The notes under the pieces were generated by a model. It did not search any database and was not told the DNA's origin. It worked only from the letters and a program-made list of their open reading frames with translations. DNA of 64,000 nt from Bdellovibrionales bacterium (GTDB lineage: Bacteria > Bdellovibrionota > Bdellovibrionia > Bdellovibrionales > UBA1609), in the NCBI GenBank assembly GCA_019695175.1, contig JAIBAM010000004.1, positions 1 to 64,000 on the forward strand. The letters are read 5' to 3'. Each line of letters begins with the position of its first letter. Positions within the stretch are counted from its first letter, which is position 1. Below are positions 8,451 through 17,029 of the stretch, piece by piece. The position numbers and the translations under genes were made by a program.

Positions 8451-8528
8451 ATGCATAAAAACGGCACTTTATGCATAAATTGCCCCAAATTCAAGCATAA
8501 ATATACTTTACAATGCATAAATATGCAC
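8451..8528. promoter_or_regulatory. Array of ArgR-box-like sites
   Basis: TGCATAA half-sites occur at 8452, 8472, 8495 (AGCATAAATAT) and 8514. They are spaced about 20-23 bases apart, close to two helical turns, as for paired ARG boxes bound by an ArgR hexamer. The last is a near-perfect palindrome, TGCATAAATATGCA (8514-8527), matching the ARG-box layout TGNATWWWWATNCA. An argR gene closes the argC operon 4 kb downstream. Confidence 0.7.
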
Positions 8529-8535
8529 ATATATA
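8507..8535 (+). promoter_or_regulatory. Predicted argC promoter, spacer occupied by an ARG box
   Basis: A -35 box TTTACA (8507-8512) is followed 17 bases later by TATATA (8530-8535); an alternative -10, TATAAC, is at 8532-8537. The palindrome 8514-8527 fills the spacer, so ArgR bound there would block RNA polymerase. The leader to the argC ATG would be about 65 bases. Confidence 0.6.
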
Positions 8536-8608
8536 ACTCCATCACTGTTGAGACAAACACCGTTCAAGTTAAAAAAGATGATTTTGTAATGGTTTGCAAT
8601 GGAGTGTC

Positions 8609-9691
8609 ATGCAAAAGAAGAAAGTGGGCATTGTTGGCGTTAATGGTTATTCGGGATTGGAATTGGCCAAGCTTTTGTTGCGTCATCCCCTCGTAGACCT
8701 CCAGGTTTGTTTTGTTCGGGATTCCAATTGGAAACTTACAGATGAGCTCCTGACTGCTGCTGCAGGAGAAGTAAAGTTGGTTTCCCCAGATGATTTACTG
8801 TATTGGTCAGATTCTTTGGATGGTTTGTTTTTAGCTACTCCTGTTTCAGTCTCCATGGATGTGGTTAATAGGCTTTTTGATCATTACGGCAAAGAACAAA
8901 AGCGTCGCTTTCCTGTGATTATAGATGTGAGTGGTGCCTTTCGACTACCGCTTCAAGATTTTAATAAATATTATTTAGAGGAGCACACCTGCAGCTCCAT
9001 GATTGATAGAGCTCACTATGGACTGATCCCTTGGTCATTCGCTCTGAAGAAGCAGGATACTTTTCTTATCTCTAATCCGGGATGTTACGCGACCAGTTGT
9101 CTTATGGCTCTGATACCATTGCTTCGGGATCAGGTTGTTTCACCAGATAACATAGTGATTGATTCCAAATCAGGAACTACGGGAGCTGGAAAAAAGGCTA
9201 AAGAAAATTTATTACATGCGGAAGTTGAAGGAGAGTGTTTGCCCTACAGAGTGGGTTTGCACCAGCATCTACCTGAAATCACAAGATATTGCGAAATTTT
9301 TTCTCAGGTCAAACCTAACAATATGCAGTTCACCACTCACTTGTTGCCAACAAGAAGGGGAATTTTATCAAGCCTCTATTTAAAACCATTTCCTGATTTG
9401 CAGGAACTTAACGATGCCGAGATCATGGAGCGAATAGAACAGAGTTACCAAAAGGCCTACGGTCACTACCCTTTGGTTGTTTATGGAGCAGTGGAGGAAA
9501 AACCGTTTTTATTATCATTAAAAAAAGTAGTTTATTCCGCGCGAACTCATATTAGCTACATCGTGAAGGACAAAAATATTTATGTTTTTGCAACTTTAGA
9601 TAACCTTCTTAAGGGGGCTGCCAGTCAGGCTGTTGAGAATTGGAATTCACTGAATGATTGGCCTGTAACAACAGGTTTAATTGAGAACTAA
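8609..9691 (+). CDS. argC: N-acetyl-gamma-glutamyl-phosphate reductase
   Basis: ArgC reduces N-acetylglutamyl phosphate to the semialdehyde with NADPH. The Rossmann start VGIVGVNGYSG (about residues 6-16) and the catalytic cysteine in SNPGCYAT (Cys159) are present, with GLHQHLPEI further on for the second active-site region. The frame is open from a TTG at 8594. I chose ATG 8609 because GGAG at 8601-8604 precedes it and the protein then starts MQKKKVGIVG as in relatives. It is the first gene of the rightward arg operon. The length, about 360 residues, is slightly above the usual 345. Confidence 0.95.
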   Translation: MQKKKVGIVGVNGYSGLELAKLLLRHPLVDLQVCFVRDSNWKLTDELLTAAAGEVKLVSPDDLLYWSDSLDGLFLATPVSVSMDVVNRLFDHYGKEQKRRFPVIIDVSGAFRLPLQDFNKYYLEEHTCSSMIDRAHYGLIPWSFALKKQDTFLISNPGCYATSCLMALIPLLRDQVVSPDNIVIDSKSGTTGAGKKAKENLLHAEVEGECLPYRVGLHQHLPEITRYCEIFSQVKPNNMQFTTHLLPTRRGILSSLYLKPFPDLQELNDAEIMERIEQSYQKAYGHYPLVVYGAVEEKPFLLSLKKVVYSARTHISYIVKDKNIYVFATLDNLLKGAASQAVENWNSLNDWPVTTGLIEN

Positions 9692-9703
9692 GGGAGATTA
9701 AAA

Positions 9704-10903
9704 ATGGTTCCAGGTCCCGGTATTGCCAGAACACAATTGCCCCCAGGATTTACTTGTAGTGGAATTAATTCAGGAGTGAGACGCTATCGTCCGGATTTGG
9801 GGATCATTATTTCAACTGAGCCTGCTGTGGTGGCGGGAGTTTATACCAAAAATGAATGCAAGGCGGTTCCTATTCGTTACTGCCAAAGACTGCTTCCGGC
9901 TCAAAACATAAAAGCCATTGTAACAAACAGTGGACAAGCAAATGCGGCGACGGGGGCTTTAGGTGAAGAAAACAACTTGAAAATGGCGGAAGCTGTAGCC
10001 AAGAAACTCAATTGCCAAACGAGCCAGGTCTTAACGGCCTCGACCGGGGTTATTGGTATTCAATTGGAAATTGATAAAATTGTTGGGGGAGTAGAAGAAC
10101 TAGTGGAGCGTCAGGGTCACACTGCGGAGCCTTTTGCTTTGGCTATTTTAACCACGGATTTGGTGCCTAAAACAGTTTCAACGGAAGTAGAGCTGAGCGG
10201 AGGCAGAGTTCATATCACTGGAATTTGTAAGGGTTCTGGTATGATTCATCCGAATATGGGCACAATGTTGGGATATTTTTTAACAGATGCGGAACTCTCC
10301 ATTCCTGAAGCGGTTCATCTGCTTACGGAAGCAACAGACAATAGCTTTAATATGGTGAGTGTGGATGGTGAGACCTCTACAAATGATTGTGCCTTTTTGA
10401 TGGCCAACGGTGTGAGTGGAGTTCGTCTCGCCAACCTAAGTGATGAAAAAAAGTTTCTAAAAGCTCTTGAAGATGTGGCTCAAGTGTTAGCTAAAAGTAT
10501 TGCTCGTGATGGTGAGGGTGCTACAAAACTTATTGAAGTGCAAATCTTAAACGCTCCCACATTGCCAATGGCACGACAAGCTGCCCGAGGTTTGGTGATG
10601 AGTTCCTTAGTCAAAACAGCCATTCATGGATGTGATCCTAACTGGGGAAGAATTTTGGCTCGTCTTGGCGCTGATCAGGTAAGTAAAGATTGTTTATCAA
10701 AAATGGAGCTTAGGATTCAGGATATTTTAGTTTATCAAAAGGAAACGCCTCTGTCTGTGGACTTGAGCGGACTTCGGAATCAATTGAAATCAGATACGGT
10801 CCTGATTCAAGTTGATTTTAATTCTGGGGATTTTAACGCCACAGCTTGGGGTTGTGATATGTCAAAAAAATATGTGGAAATTAATGCGGAGTACACAACA
10901 TGA
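9704..10903 (+). CDS. argJ: Bifunctional ornithine acetyltransferase / N-acetylglutamate synthase
   Basis: ArgJ transfers the acetyl group from N-acetylornithine to glutamate, recycling acetate and, in bifunctional forms, also making N-acetylglutamate from acetyl-CoA. This 399-residue precursor should cut itself into alpha and beta chains before the nucleophilic threonine in MIHPNMGTMLGY (Thr187). Relatives usually have Ala-Thr at the cut; here it is Gly-Thr. TNSGQANAATG (74-84) and the oxyanion-hole segment TASTGVIG (111-118) are intact. AGGGAG precedes the ATG. The presence of ArgJ argues for the cyclic pathway, so no argE is needed. argJ overlaps argB by ATGA. Confidence 0.95.
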   Translation: MVPGPGIARTQLPPGFTCSGINSGVRRYRPDLGIIISTEPAVVAGVYTKNECKAVPIRYCQRLLPAQNIKAIVTNSGQANAATGALGEENNLKMAEAVAKKLNCQTSQVLTASTGVIGIQLEIDKIVGGVEELVERQGHTAEPFALAILTTDLVPKTVSTEVELSGGRVHITGICKGSGMIHPNMGTMLGYFLTDAELSIPEAVHLLTEATDNSFNMVSVDGETSTNDCAFLMANGVSGVRLANLSDEKKFLKALEDVAQVLAKSIARDGEGATKLIEVQILNAPTLPMARQAARGLVMSSLVKTAIHGCDPNWGRILARLGADQVSKDCLSKMELRIQDILVYQKETPLSVDLSGLRNQLKSDTVLIQVDFNSGDFNATAWGCDMSKKYVEINAEYTT

Positions 10904-11775
10904 AATTCCAACAAAATCCTCATGGAGATGTTCTAAGTGTCATTGATACTCTTCAATACGTTCGGCGGTTCTCTAATCAAAAATTATTGGTTAAGTTGGG
11001 GGGATCTGCATTAAAAGATTTAAATTTAGTTAAAACTATTTGTGATGATTTGGCACTCATTCGTTCTATTGGTATTTCAGTGGTGCTTGTTCATGGGGGA
11101 GGTCCTTCCATCAGTGATGAGTTGAGTTTACGCGGAATTCATTCTGAGTTTATTGATGGTCAACGGGTGACCACACCTGAGATGATGGATATTATCGAGA
11201 TGGTTTTATGTGGAAAAATGAATCGTCGTATTGTTCGCACACTGAATGCTGCAAAAATAAAGGCTGTTGGTCTCTGTGGTACCGATGCAAACATGATTCA
11301 GTGTCGTCGTGAGGATGAGAGACTACAAAACGTGGGTATTGTGGAGCGGATTGATACTGAAATTCTTAATAAATACCTAGGCAATGAGGACCGGCAGGAC
11401 ATCATTCCTGTGGTCGCTCCCATGGGTGTTGATGAAATGGGCCGCGCGTTAAATGTCAACGCTGATTGGGCCGCCAGTCGGATTGCACAGGCGTTAAATA
11501 TTAAAAAAATGATTTATTTAACCGACCAAGATGGAATTTTAGATAAACAAGGTTCACTTATATCTGAATTAGATGCGGCGGGGTTGGAGGAACTTATGGT
11601 CTCTGGTGTGGTGACGGGGGGTATGTTAGCTAAAACAAGGACTATTCTTCATGCCTTGAGAAACAAGGTCGATGATATTCATATTATTAATTCAAAAAGA
11701 CCCCATTCTTTAATTGAAGAGCTTTTTACAAACCGTGGAATAGGAACTGTCTGCCATATTCGCGCTTGCAGTTAG
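10900..11775 (+). CDS. argB: Acetylglutamate kinase
   Basis: ArgB phosphorylates N-acetylglutamate, the second step of arginine synthesis and usually the feedback-controlled one in the cyclic pathway. The amino-acid-kinase fold is evident: LLVKLGGSALKD near residues 28-39, VHGGGPSISDEL near 65-76, NVNADWAASRIA and a C-terminal TGGMLAK segment. The N-terminal extension before the first strand (about 27 residues, MKFQQNPHGDVLSVIDTLQY) resembles the helix that lets arginine-sensitive enzymes form hexamers, so feedback inhibition by arginine is likely. Its ATG overlaps the argJ stop by four bases. Confidence 0.95.
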   Translation: MKFQQNPHGDVLSVIDTLQYVRRFSNQKLLVKLGGSALKDLNLVKTICDDLALIRSIGISVVLVHGGGPSISDELSLRGIHSEFIDGQRVTTPEMMDIIEMVLCGKMNRRIVRTLNAAKIKAVGLCGTDANMIQCRREDERLQNVGIVERIDTEILNKYLGNEDRQDIIPVVAPMGVDEMGRALNVNADWAASRIAQALNIKKMIYLTDQDGILDKQGSLISELDAAGLEELMVSGVVTGGMLAKTRTILHALRNKVDDIHIINSKRPHSLIEELFTNRGIGTVCHIRACS

Positions 11776-11819
11776 AAGATCGTTTAAAAAATATTTGTTT
11801 TATAGGGAGCTTTAAAAGC

Positions 11820-12755
11820 ATGATTAAGTTTAAGACCAATCACATAAAAACGGGAGAAGAACTTCATCCTAACGAAATTTCTGAACTGATTGATTTTGCA
11901 ATTTTCTTAAAAAAAGAACGTCAGCAAAATAAAAATAAACCTTATTTACTCGGAAAACAAATCGCGCTTCTTTTTAATAAACCCTCCTTGAGAACTCGGT
12001 TTAGTTTTAATGTGGCTGTCAATGAGTTAGGAGGGGCCTGCATCGAGAGTGTGGGAACCACAAGAAAGTACGAAGATCCAGAGGATTTGGCGTTAGTTCT
12101 TGGCGGCTACTGCCATGGGATCATGGTGCGAACCCACGAAGATAAAATTATAGAAAGAATGGCTCAGTTTTCAAAGGTCCCGGTGATTAACGGACTTTCG
12201 CAATTACATCATCCTTGCCAAATTCTTGCCGATTTAATGACCCTTAAAGAGGTTTTTGGTAAATTAGATCAGCTCACGGTTAGTTATATTGGCGATGGGA
12301 ACAATATTCTTCACAGCCTCCTATTGATGGCTCCTCAGATGGGTATTCACATAAAATATTCTTGTCCTAAAGGTTATCAACCCAACTCTTTGGTTTTGCA
12401 AAAAGCTAAGGGAGTGGCTAATGCCTCGGGTTTGGGATCTATAATCCCATGTGTTCAACCTCAAGAAGCTGTAACAAACTCCCATGTTGTTTATACGGAC
12501 GTTTGGACGAGTATGGGATTTGAGGAAGAAGATCGTGTTCGTAATGAGGCTTTTGCAGGATACCAGGTGAATGAGGCCCTCATGGAGTTTGCCTTACCTC
12601 ATGCGAAGGTCATGCATTGTCTGCCCATGGTTAAAGGTAAAGAGATTTCAGAAACGCTGCCTTATGGGGATTCATCAGTTATTTTTCATCAGAGTGAAAA
12701 CCGATTGCATGTGCAAAAAGCTCTTCTTATTGGACTATTGGCAAAAATGGAATAA
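11820..12755 (+). CDS. argF: Ornithine carbamoyltransferase
   Basis: This enzyme makes citrulline from ornithine and carbamoyl phosphate. The carbamoyl-phosphate loop reads SLRTR where many relatives have STRTR. HPCQILADL and HCLPMVKGKEI are the ornithine-side signatures. The SLRTR loop also occurs in acetyl- and succinylornithine carbamoyltransferases, but the HCLP motif and the presence of ArgJ favour plain ornithine. The frame opens at TTG 11766 inside argB; I chose ATG 11820, preceded by GGGAG at 11805-11809, giving 311 residues. It follows argB directly and precedes argR in the operon. Confidence 0.9.
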   Translation: MIKFKTNHIKTGEELHPNEISELIDFAIFLKKERQQNKNKPYLLGKQIALLFNKPSLRTRFSFNVAVNELGGACIESVGTTRKYEDPEDLALVLGGYCHGIMVRTHEDKIIERMAQFSKVPVINGLSQLHHPCQILADLMTLKEVFGKLDQLTVSYIGDGNNILHSLLLMAPQMGIHIKYSCPKGYQPNSLVLQKAKGVANASGLGSIIPCVQPQEAVTNSHVVYTDVWTSMGFEEEDRVRNEAFAGYQVNEALMEFALPHAKVMHCLPMVKGKEISETLPYGDSSVIFHQSENRLHVQKALLIGLLAKME

Positions 12756-12764
12756 ATAAAAATT

Positions 12765-13259
12765 ATGGAAAAAAGGGATTCCACGCTCTACTTTCAAGAA
12801 GAAAAGCCAAGTGTCCTTGAGACCTTACGGGGTATTTTGGCAAAAAAAGGGGCGGGAACTCAGGCTGAGCTGCGGGACGAATTGGAGAAAGTAGGTTTGG
12901 AGGTGACTCAATCGACCATTTCACGTGTTTTAAGAAAACTAGGTGCAGTGAAGTCCTTTGCTGAGAATGGGGCGACCTCTTATCAATTGCCTTTGAATCC
13001 TTTAGTCACAACCTCAGTGGATTCTTCCATTACAGACTTGATTTTAGATATTAAATCTAATGAAAATTTGATTGTGATTCATACAAGCCCTGGTTCTGCT
13101 TCTTTGATTGCTCGTCACCTCGATCGTCTTTCTTCAAAAGAAGTATTGGGGACTCTTGCGGGTGATGACACTGTATTTGTAGCCCCGAGCTCGATTCGCA
13201 ACATTACTGGTGTTACAACCTTTTTGAGAAGACTCTTTGGGTTCACAAAAGAAAACTAA
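12765..13259 (+). CDS. argR: Arginine repressor
   Basis: ArgR binds ARG boxes as an arginine-loaded hexamer and represses arginine synthesis. The N-terminal winged helix (about 18-75) contains GTQAELRDELEKVG and VTQSTISRVLRKLG, the ArgR DNA-recognition pattern. The C-terminal oligomerisation and arginine-binding domain shows GTLAGDDTVFVAP near residues 125-137. It is 164 residues, slightly longer than E. coli ArgR (156), mainly at the N-terminus. As last gene of argCJBFR it would be autoregulated through the array upstream of argC. Confidence 0.95.
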   Translation: MEKRDSTLYFQEEKPSVLETLRGILAKKGAGTQAELRDELEKVGLEVTQSTISRVLRKLGAVKSFAENGATSYQLPLNPLVTTSVDSSITDLILDIKSNENLIVIHTSPGSASLIARHLDRLSSKEVLGTLAGDDTVFVAPSSIRNITGVTTFLRRLFGFTKEN

Positions 13260-13322
13260 AAAGTCGAGTCATTGAAGAAAAAATATGAATAAACATAATT
13301 TATTTTAACGACGGGCCTTAAA

Positions 13323-15260
13323 TTATTTCTTAACGCAATTTTTAAGAGTCCTTTCCATGGCAGAAAATAATTCTTTTCGATTTTCTTCTTTAGAGAAGAA
13401 TTCTCCCTCCTCTTCTTTGAGGAGGTAAGTTAAATCTGAAACTCTCCCTTGAAGGAGCTTGTAGAGTTGCTGGCTTTCTTCAAAAGAAATCATAGGATTA
13501 TTTTTCCCGTGGGCTAGAAAAACAGGGAGGTTAATTTTTTGAGAAATGGAGCTTGGAGAGATTTTTTTTAAATAATCCAGATCTTTTTTGGGGTGACCCA
13601 CAAGGGCGTACCAGCGGTCTTGAAATAATTTTTGATAAGGATTGAGGTTTTTTAAAAATGAGACCCAATTTGTAATCCCAGAAAGACTTAACACACAGGC
13701 ATAGTTTTGTGGTTCTTTAATAGCCGACATCAATGCGAGATATCCTCCAAAGCCTTGCCCCATGAGGGCTACTTTTTTGGGATGGGCTAAACCTTGTTTG
13801 ATGAGCCAATCATAGCCATCGCTGATATCATTTTGAATCCCAGACCCCCATTGTCGGTGGGCCAGGTTGGAGAAACGTTTTCCATAACCAGATGATCCAC
13901 GGTAATTGATCTGCAAAACTCCGTAGCCCAACAAGGTCGCCCACTGTACCACAGGATTGTATTCCCAAGAATCCCGACCCCAAAAAGCTGAATCAGGGGA
14001 AAGTTTTGCATCATGTATAAAAATAATAAAGGGCAGTTGTTGTGGGATGAGTTTGCTTGGCAATGTGACATAGCCATAAAGAGTTCTTCCATCACGGCTT
14101 TGCAGTTGAATCGGGCGGGTTGATGATAGTGAAATATTGTTTAGATTAGGGAATTCTTCTCCTACGAAATTAAAATCGTTGTTTGCATATAGATAGTATT
14201 TAGTTGGTTTTTGATCCGATTGGACAGAAAACAAGAATTGATCCTCTGATTTATTAAAGTTCAACAGTTCAATATGGCTCTGCCCCTCTTTTTCGGACAA
14301 TCTATCAAACAAATTTTCCATTTCAGCATCGAAGAAGGCATATTCGTTTTTCCAATCAATGATATTGATTGCCATTATTTTTTTTTGTTTTGCGGAGTAA
14401 ATAATATTTGGTGTTAAATCTCTGTTCGGATGCTGGTAAATGATCCGAGTAACTTTTTTTCGTCGAGGATCGAATTCAACCATTGTGGCTTTGTCATGAT
14501 CGATTTGACTTAAAGCTAAAATGTTTAAGTTGTCAGGAGTGAACATTAAGGGGATAAACTTTTGCTTTAGATCGTAAGTTAAAATATTTTTAAAAGGCGT
14601 GGATTCTCCAGGTCGATATAAAATTTCGGTATGGTTGGCATGAATTTTCTGTGCCAGGCGCAATCGTCCATTATGGTCCAGTATAAACCCTGAAAGACCC
14701 TCTTTATTATCAAGGATCAATTTTGTTTTTAAAGTTTTAATATTGACACGATAAACATTAAATTGTCCTGAGTTTAAATGATGACTCAAATAAGTGATTT
14801 CGTTACTATGGGCTGAAGCTGAGGGGAAAGGGTTTTTGAGCCAATAAGTTTGACCTTGTGCTTCGGGGGTCAGGTTCACAGTTTCTTTGGAGTGTATATT
14901 GAGTCTATATAAATGATAGAGATGATCGCCATTTTTATCTTGAGAAAATACGATGGTTTCACGATCTTGCCACTCATATTCTTGAATATCTTGATCTGAA
15001 AATGAGGTTAGTGGAATTTCTTCTCCTTGGAGAGGGGCTTTAATAAATAAATTATAATGATCATTAAGCGGTTTAAGAAAAGCTAGGTAGTCACCCTCCG
15101 GTGCTAGTCTGGGTTGTTGTAGGGACGGATTGCTGATTAAGGTAAATTTTACTTTAGCGATCACATTATTCTCAGCACTCCTAGCCCAATCTGGAAAGAC
15201 TAGGAAAAAAAGTAAACAAAAGGCATTAAATTTCAAATGTGAATATTGTATTTTGATCAA
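13323..15260 (-). CDS. Secreted S9-family (prolyl oligopeptidase-like) protein lacking the catalytic triad
   Basis: The 645 residues have a signal peptide (about 1-29, hydrophobic FNAFCLLFFLVFPDWARSA), a beta-propeller-like region (about 45-380) and an alpha/beta hydrolase domain (about 385-640), the S9C architecture. In active relatives the nucleophile lies in GxSxGG; here it is GQGFGG, with Gly503 in place of Ser. The acid position in HGxxD is HGKNN (Asn588), and the histidine position in EGHGF is EGEFF (Glu620). All three catalytic residues are thus replaced while the fold around them is well kept. It is probably a binding or scaffolding pseudo-peptidase in the periplasm or outside the cell. 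The gene stands alone, convergent with argR. Confidence 0.85.
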   Translation of the reverse strand: MIKIQYSHLKFNAFCLLFFLVFPDWARSAENNVIAKVKFTLISNPSLQQPRLAPEGDYLAFLKPLNDHYNLFIKAPLQGEEIPLTSFSDQDIQEYEWQDRETIVFSQDKNGDHLYHLYRLNIHSKETVNLTPEAQGQTYWLKNPFPSASAHSNEITYLSHHLNSGQFNVYRVNIKTLKTKLILDNKEGLSGFILDHNGRLRLAQKIHANHTEILYRPGESTPFKNILTYDLKQKFIPLMFTPDNLNILALSQIDHDKATMVEFDPRRKKVTRIIYQHPNRDLTPNIIYSAKQKKIMAINIIDWKNEYAFFDAEMENLFDRLSEKEGQSHIELLNFNKSEDQFLFSVQSDQKPTKYYLYANNDFNFVGEEFPNLNNISLSSTRPIQLQSRDGRTLYGYVTLPSKLIPQQLPFIIFIHDAKLSPDSAFWGRDSWEYNPVVQWATLLGYGVLQINYRGSSGYGKRFSNLAHRQWGSGIQNDISDGYDWLIKQGLAHPKKVALMGQGFGGYLALMSAIKEPQNYACVLSLSGITNWVSFLKNLNPYQKLFQDRWYALVGHPKKDLDYLKKISPSSISQKINLPVFLAHGKNNPMISFEESQQLYKLLQGRVSDLTYLLKEEEGEFFSKEENRKELFSAMERTLKNCVKK

Positions 15261-15530
15261 AAATGGTCCTTCCTCTGAAAAAAGTTCACTTTTCTTTCTA
15301 TTATTATGAAGTAATTTTGATTAAAAAATAAGCTTTATGACTTGATATTATTGATAAGACTAGTTAATTCCGCGGGCCGCAAAGTTGCCTGTTATTTCGG
15401 CACAATGTCTGCTTTAGAAAGTTCCCAGGAGCTCTTGATGGGTACAAAGAGCTGCCATTTGTTCTAATTACAAGTCTTTCCCATTTTTAGGGAATTTAAA
15501 AAACCAAAATAAAACCTTAAGGAGGTTTAA

Positions 15531-16142
15531 ATGAAAGTATCTAGAGTATTGCCGTTATTGGCGTGCGGATTATTGGTTTCTGCATGTTCCAAAAAGAGCT
15601 CGAATAAGAAAGCTCCTCTTGCACCTGTTGTGTCAGAAGCAAAATCGGATGCGCCAGAAGCAAAATCGGATGCGTGTCCCGAAATTAATGGAATTTTTAC
15701 TGATGATAGTAAGTTACCGTCGGTCTCTATTTCGGTAAATAGATCAGAAAAGGAGTTAACGCTGTATGATGGTAGAAATGATAATGAATGGATAATCAGT
15801 TCTACAAGCGAAAATGTTACCGATAAATCAAAAAGAGAAGAGTTCCCACTAGCTACAGATTATATCGCAAAATGTTTTAGCAAAGACAAAATCTTAATTA
15901 CCTATTACGCATTCCCTGGATCTGATTCAACACAAATGGGGAGAAAACATGTGGATGGATTCCTGTCTGATACGGACAACCGTTTTATTTTAGGAAGTGT
16001 TGAATATTCAATGCAAAAAGATAAAATTATTGTAACTACTAAAGATTCTAATGATGAAGCTCATGTTGTGTTCTTATATCCTAAACTTGATTCTAGTCGT
16101 GTTCAGGGTGGTAATATTCTAGAGAGGACGAATGGTTTCTAA
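15531..16142 (+). CDS. Hypothetical lipoprotein
   Basis: This 203-residue protein has a type II signal sequence; the lipobox LVSAC places the lipidated cysteine near residue 19. A short Ser/Lys-rich and then repeated linker follows (EAKSDAP EAKSDAC, from a 21-bp tandem DNA duplication at 15635-15676). The remaining 150 residues are polar with alternating beta-like strands and no recognised domain. The start is firm: AAGGAGG precedes the ATG by 6 bases. A strong terminator follows, so the gene is probably monocistronic. Function unknown. Confidence 0.75.
   Translation: MKVSRVLPLLACGLLVSACSKKSSNKKAPLAPVVSEAKSDAPEAKSDACPEINGIFTDDSKLPSVSISVNRSEKELTLYDGRNDNEWIISSTSENVTDKSKREEFPLATDYIAKCFSKDKILITYYAFPGSDSTQMGRKHVDGFLSDTDNRFILGSVEYSMQKDKIIVTTKDSNDEAHVVFLYPKLDSSRVQGGNILERTNGF
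15635..15676. repeat. 21-bp tandem duplication inside the lipoprotein gene
   Basis: Two adjacent copies of a 21-base unit beginning AGAAGCAAAATCGGATGCG differ only in the last two bases. Being a multiple of three it keeps the frame and duplicates the peptide EAKSDA-P/C. Confidence 0.85.
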
Positions 16143-16249
16143 TCAACCTGATGCTCTCAGATAGTAGATGGGGCGGACATAAAAGATATTAACTAACCTT
16201 AAAATATAAATAAAAATTTTTTAATTAAAATAATTAAATCAGATGAAGT

Positions 16250-16284
16250 GCCCTCATGATGAAATCATGGGGGCGATTTTTTTT
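16250..16284 (+). terminator. Rho-independent terminator of the lipoprotein gene
   Basis: GCCCTCATGAT and ATCATGGGGGC form an 11-bp stem (one T-G pair) around GAA, followed by GATTTTTTTT. It lies about 110 bases after the stop. Confidence 0.85.
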
Positions 16285-16377
16285 GAGTCCGAATGGATCC
16301 TTGATAATGTAAAATAAGACAGTTAGTTTAAAATAAAAAATGTTTGTTTTTTTGAAGTGTTCTCAATCCAGTCAACT

Positions 16378-16986
16378 TTAAAGGGACGGTTCGCAGTCAC
16401 TACTTTTAATTCTAACTAAATACTTAGTATTTAGTTTTTGGTCTTGGGTGAGGGTGTAAATTTCTAATACGGGAAATAATGAGACCTTTTTTTCTGCGGC
16501 TTGTTTTTTGAGTTGGGGGTAGACTCTCCAGGGAGCAATGGCTGGGGATCCAGAGTATAAGGCCGTGATAAAACATCCAGATTCAATTTGATGAAAATGG
16601 AATTCCTTAGGCAATGATGCAGAGTTAAGAATCAAGTCTTTAAGCGTCGGAGAGTTTGAGTTCTCTGGAATGAGGCAACCTCCTCGACTTTTGAGTCGAT
16701 CTTCTTCGACCTCCCTAGGGTTGTCCAAATATTCACCGAATGTTTGTGAGCAAGGGACTTTGTGTTCCTGGGCCCACTTTTCCACCTCGGTAATAATGTC
16801 ATTCATCTTATGATAGGGACCTAAATGGTTTTTGTAGATAACAAAATGGGTGGGAATATGGGCCAAATTTATGGTTGGAGAAATCCAGCCGCCAAGATAA
16901 TAAAATAAATAACCAGATAAAAATATAAATCCAAGGAGTACGGGCGCCCCAATGAGACGCCAAAAACTTTTAGTAATTTGAGACAT
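16378..16986 (-). CDS. Membrane-anchored GyrI-like domain protein
   Basis: This protein of about 202 residues has one N-terminal membrane helix (about 12-35) and an outward GyrI-like (SOUL/AraC-effector-type) domain. The domain shows IYKNHLGPYHKM, then a W/helix segment, then GEYLDNPREVEEDRLKSRGG. That last motif is the family's YxDDPxxVxxxxLRxxxG signature. Membrane-anchored GyrI-like proteins exist in bacteria and in the eukaryotic reticulophagy receptor TEX264; the bacterial role is unknown but small-ligand binding is likely. The open frame extends upstream into the thioredoxin-like gene; I chose the ATG at 16986 just before the membrane helix. Last gene of the operon that begins with the response regulator. 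Confidence 0.75.
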   Translation of the reverse strand: MSQITKSFWRLIGAPVLLGFIFLSGYLFYYLGGWISPTINLAHIPTHFVIYKNHLGPYHKMNDIITEVEKWAQEHKVPCSQTFGEYLDNPREVEEDRLKSRGGCLIPENSNSPTLKDLILNSASLPKEFHFHQIESGCFITALYSGSPAIAPWRVYPQLKKQAAEKKVSLFPVLEIYTLTQDQKLNTKYLVRIKSSDCEPSL

Positions 16987-17029
16987 AAAACAACCTTTCA
17001 AAAGTAGGGGATGGGGATTTGTCCAGATT

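Larger units (their letters stand above)
8273..8608. promoter_or_regulatory. Divergent argG/argC control region
   Basis: This 336-base region separates argG (leftward) from argC (rightward). The argG-proximal half holds three CAAAC-N4-GTTTG-type palindromes (8343-8391). The argC-proximal half holds four TGCATAA half-sites (8451-8528) and an argC promoter. No gene is seen; the open frame 8451-8696 in the other phase is made of operator sequence and argC antiframe. Confidence 0.8.

Noticed and set aside
8451-8696. 81-residue plus-strand open frame across the argC control region
   Set aside because: It is built from the operator repeats and then runs through argC in the wrong phase; no ribosome site.
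11820-12755. argF as an acetyl- or succinylornithine carbamoyltransferase because of the SLRTR loop
   Set aside because: The HPCQ and HCLP motifs and the cyclic pathway implied by ArgJ favour ornithine as substrate.
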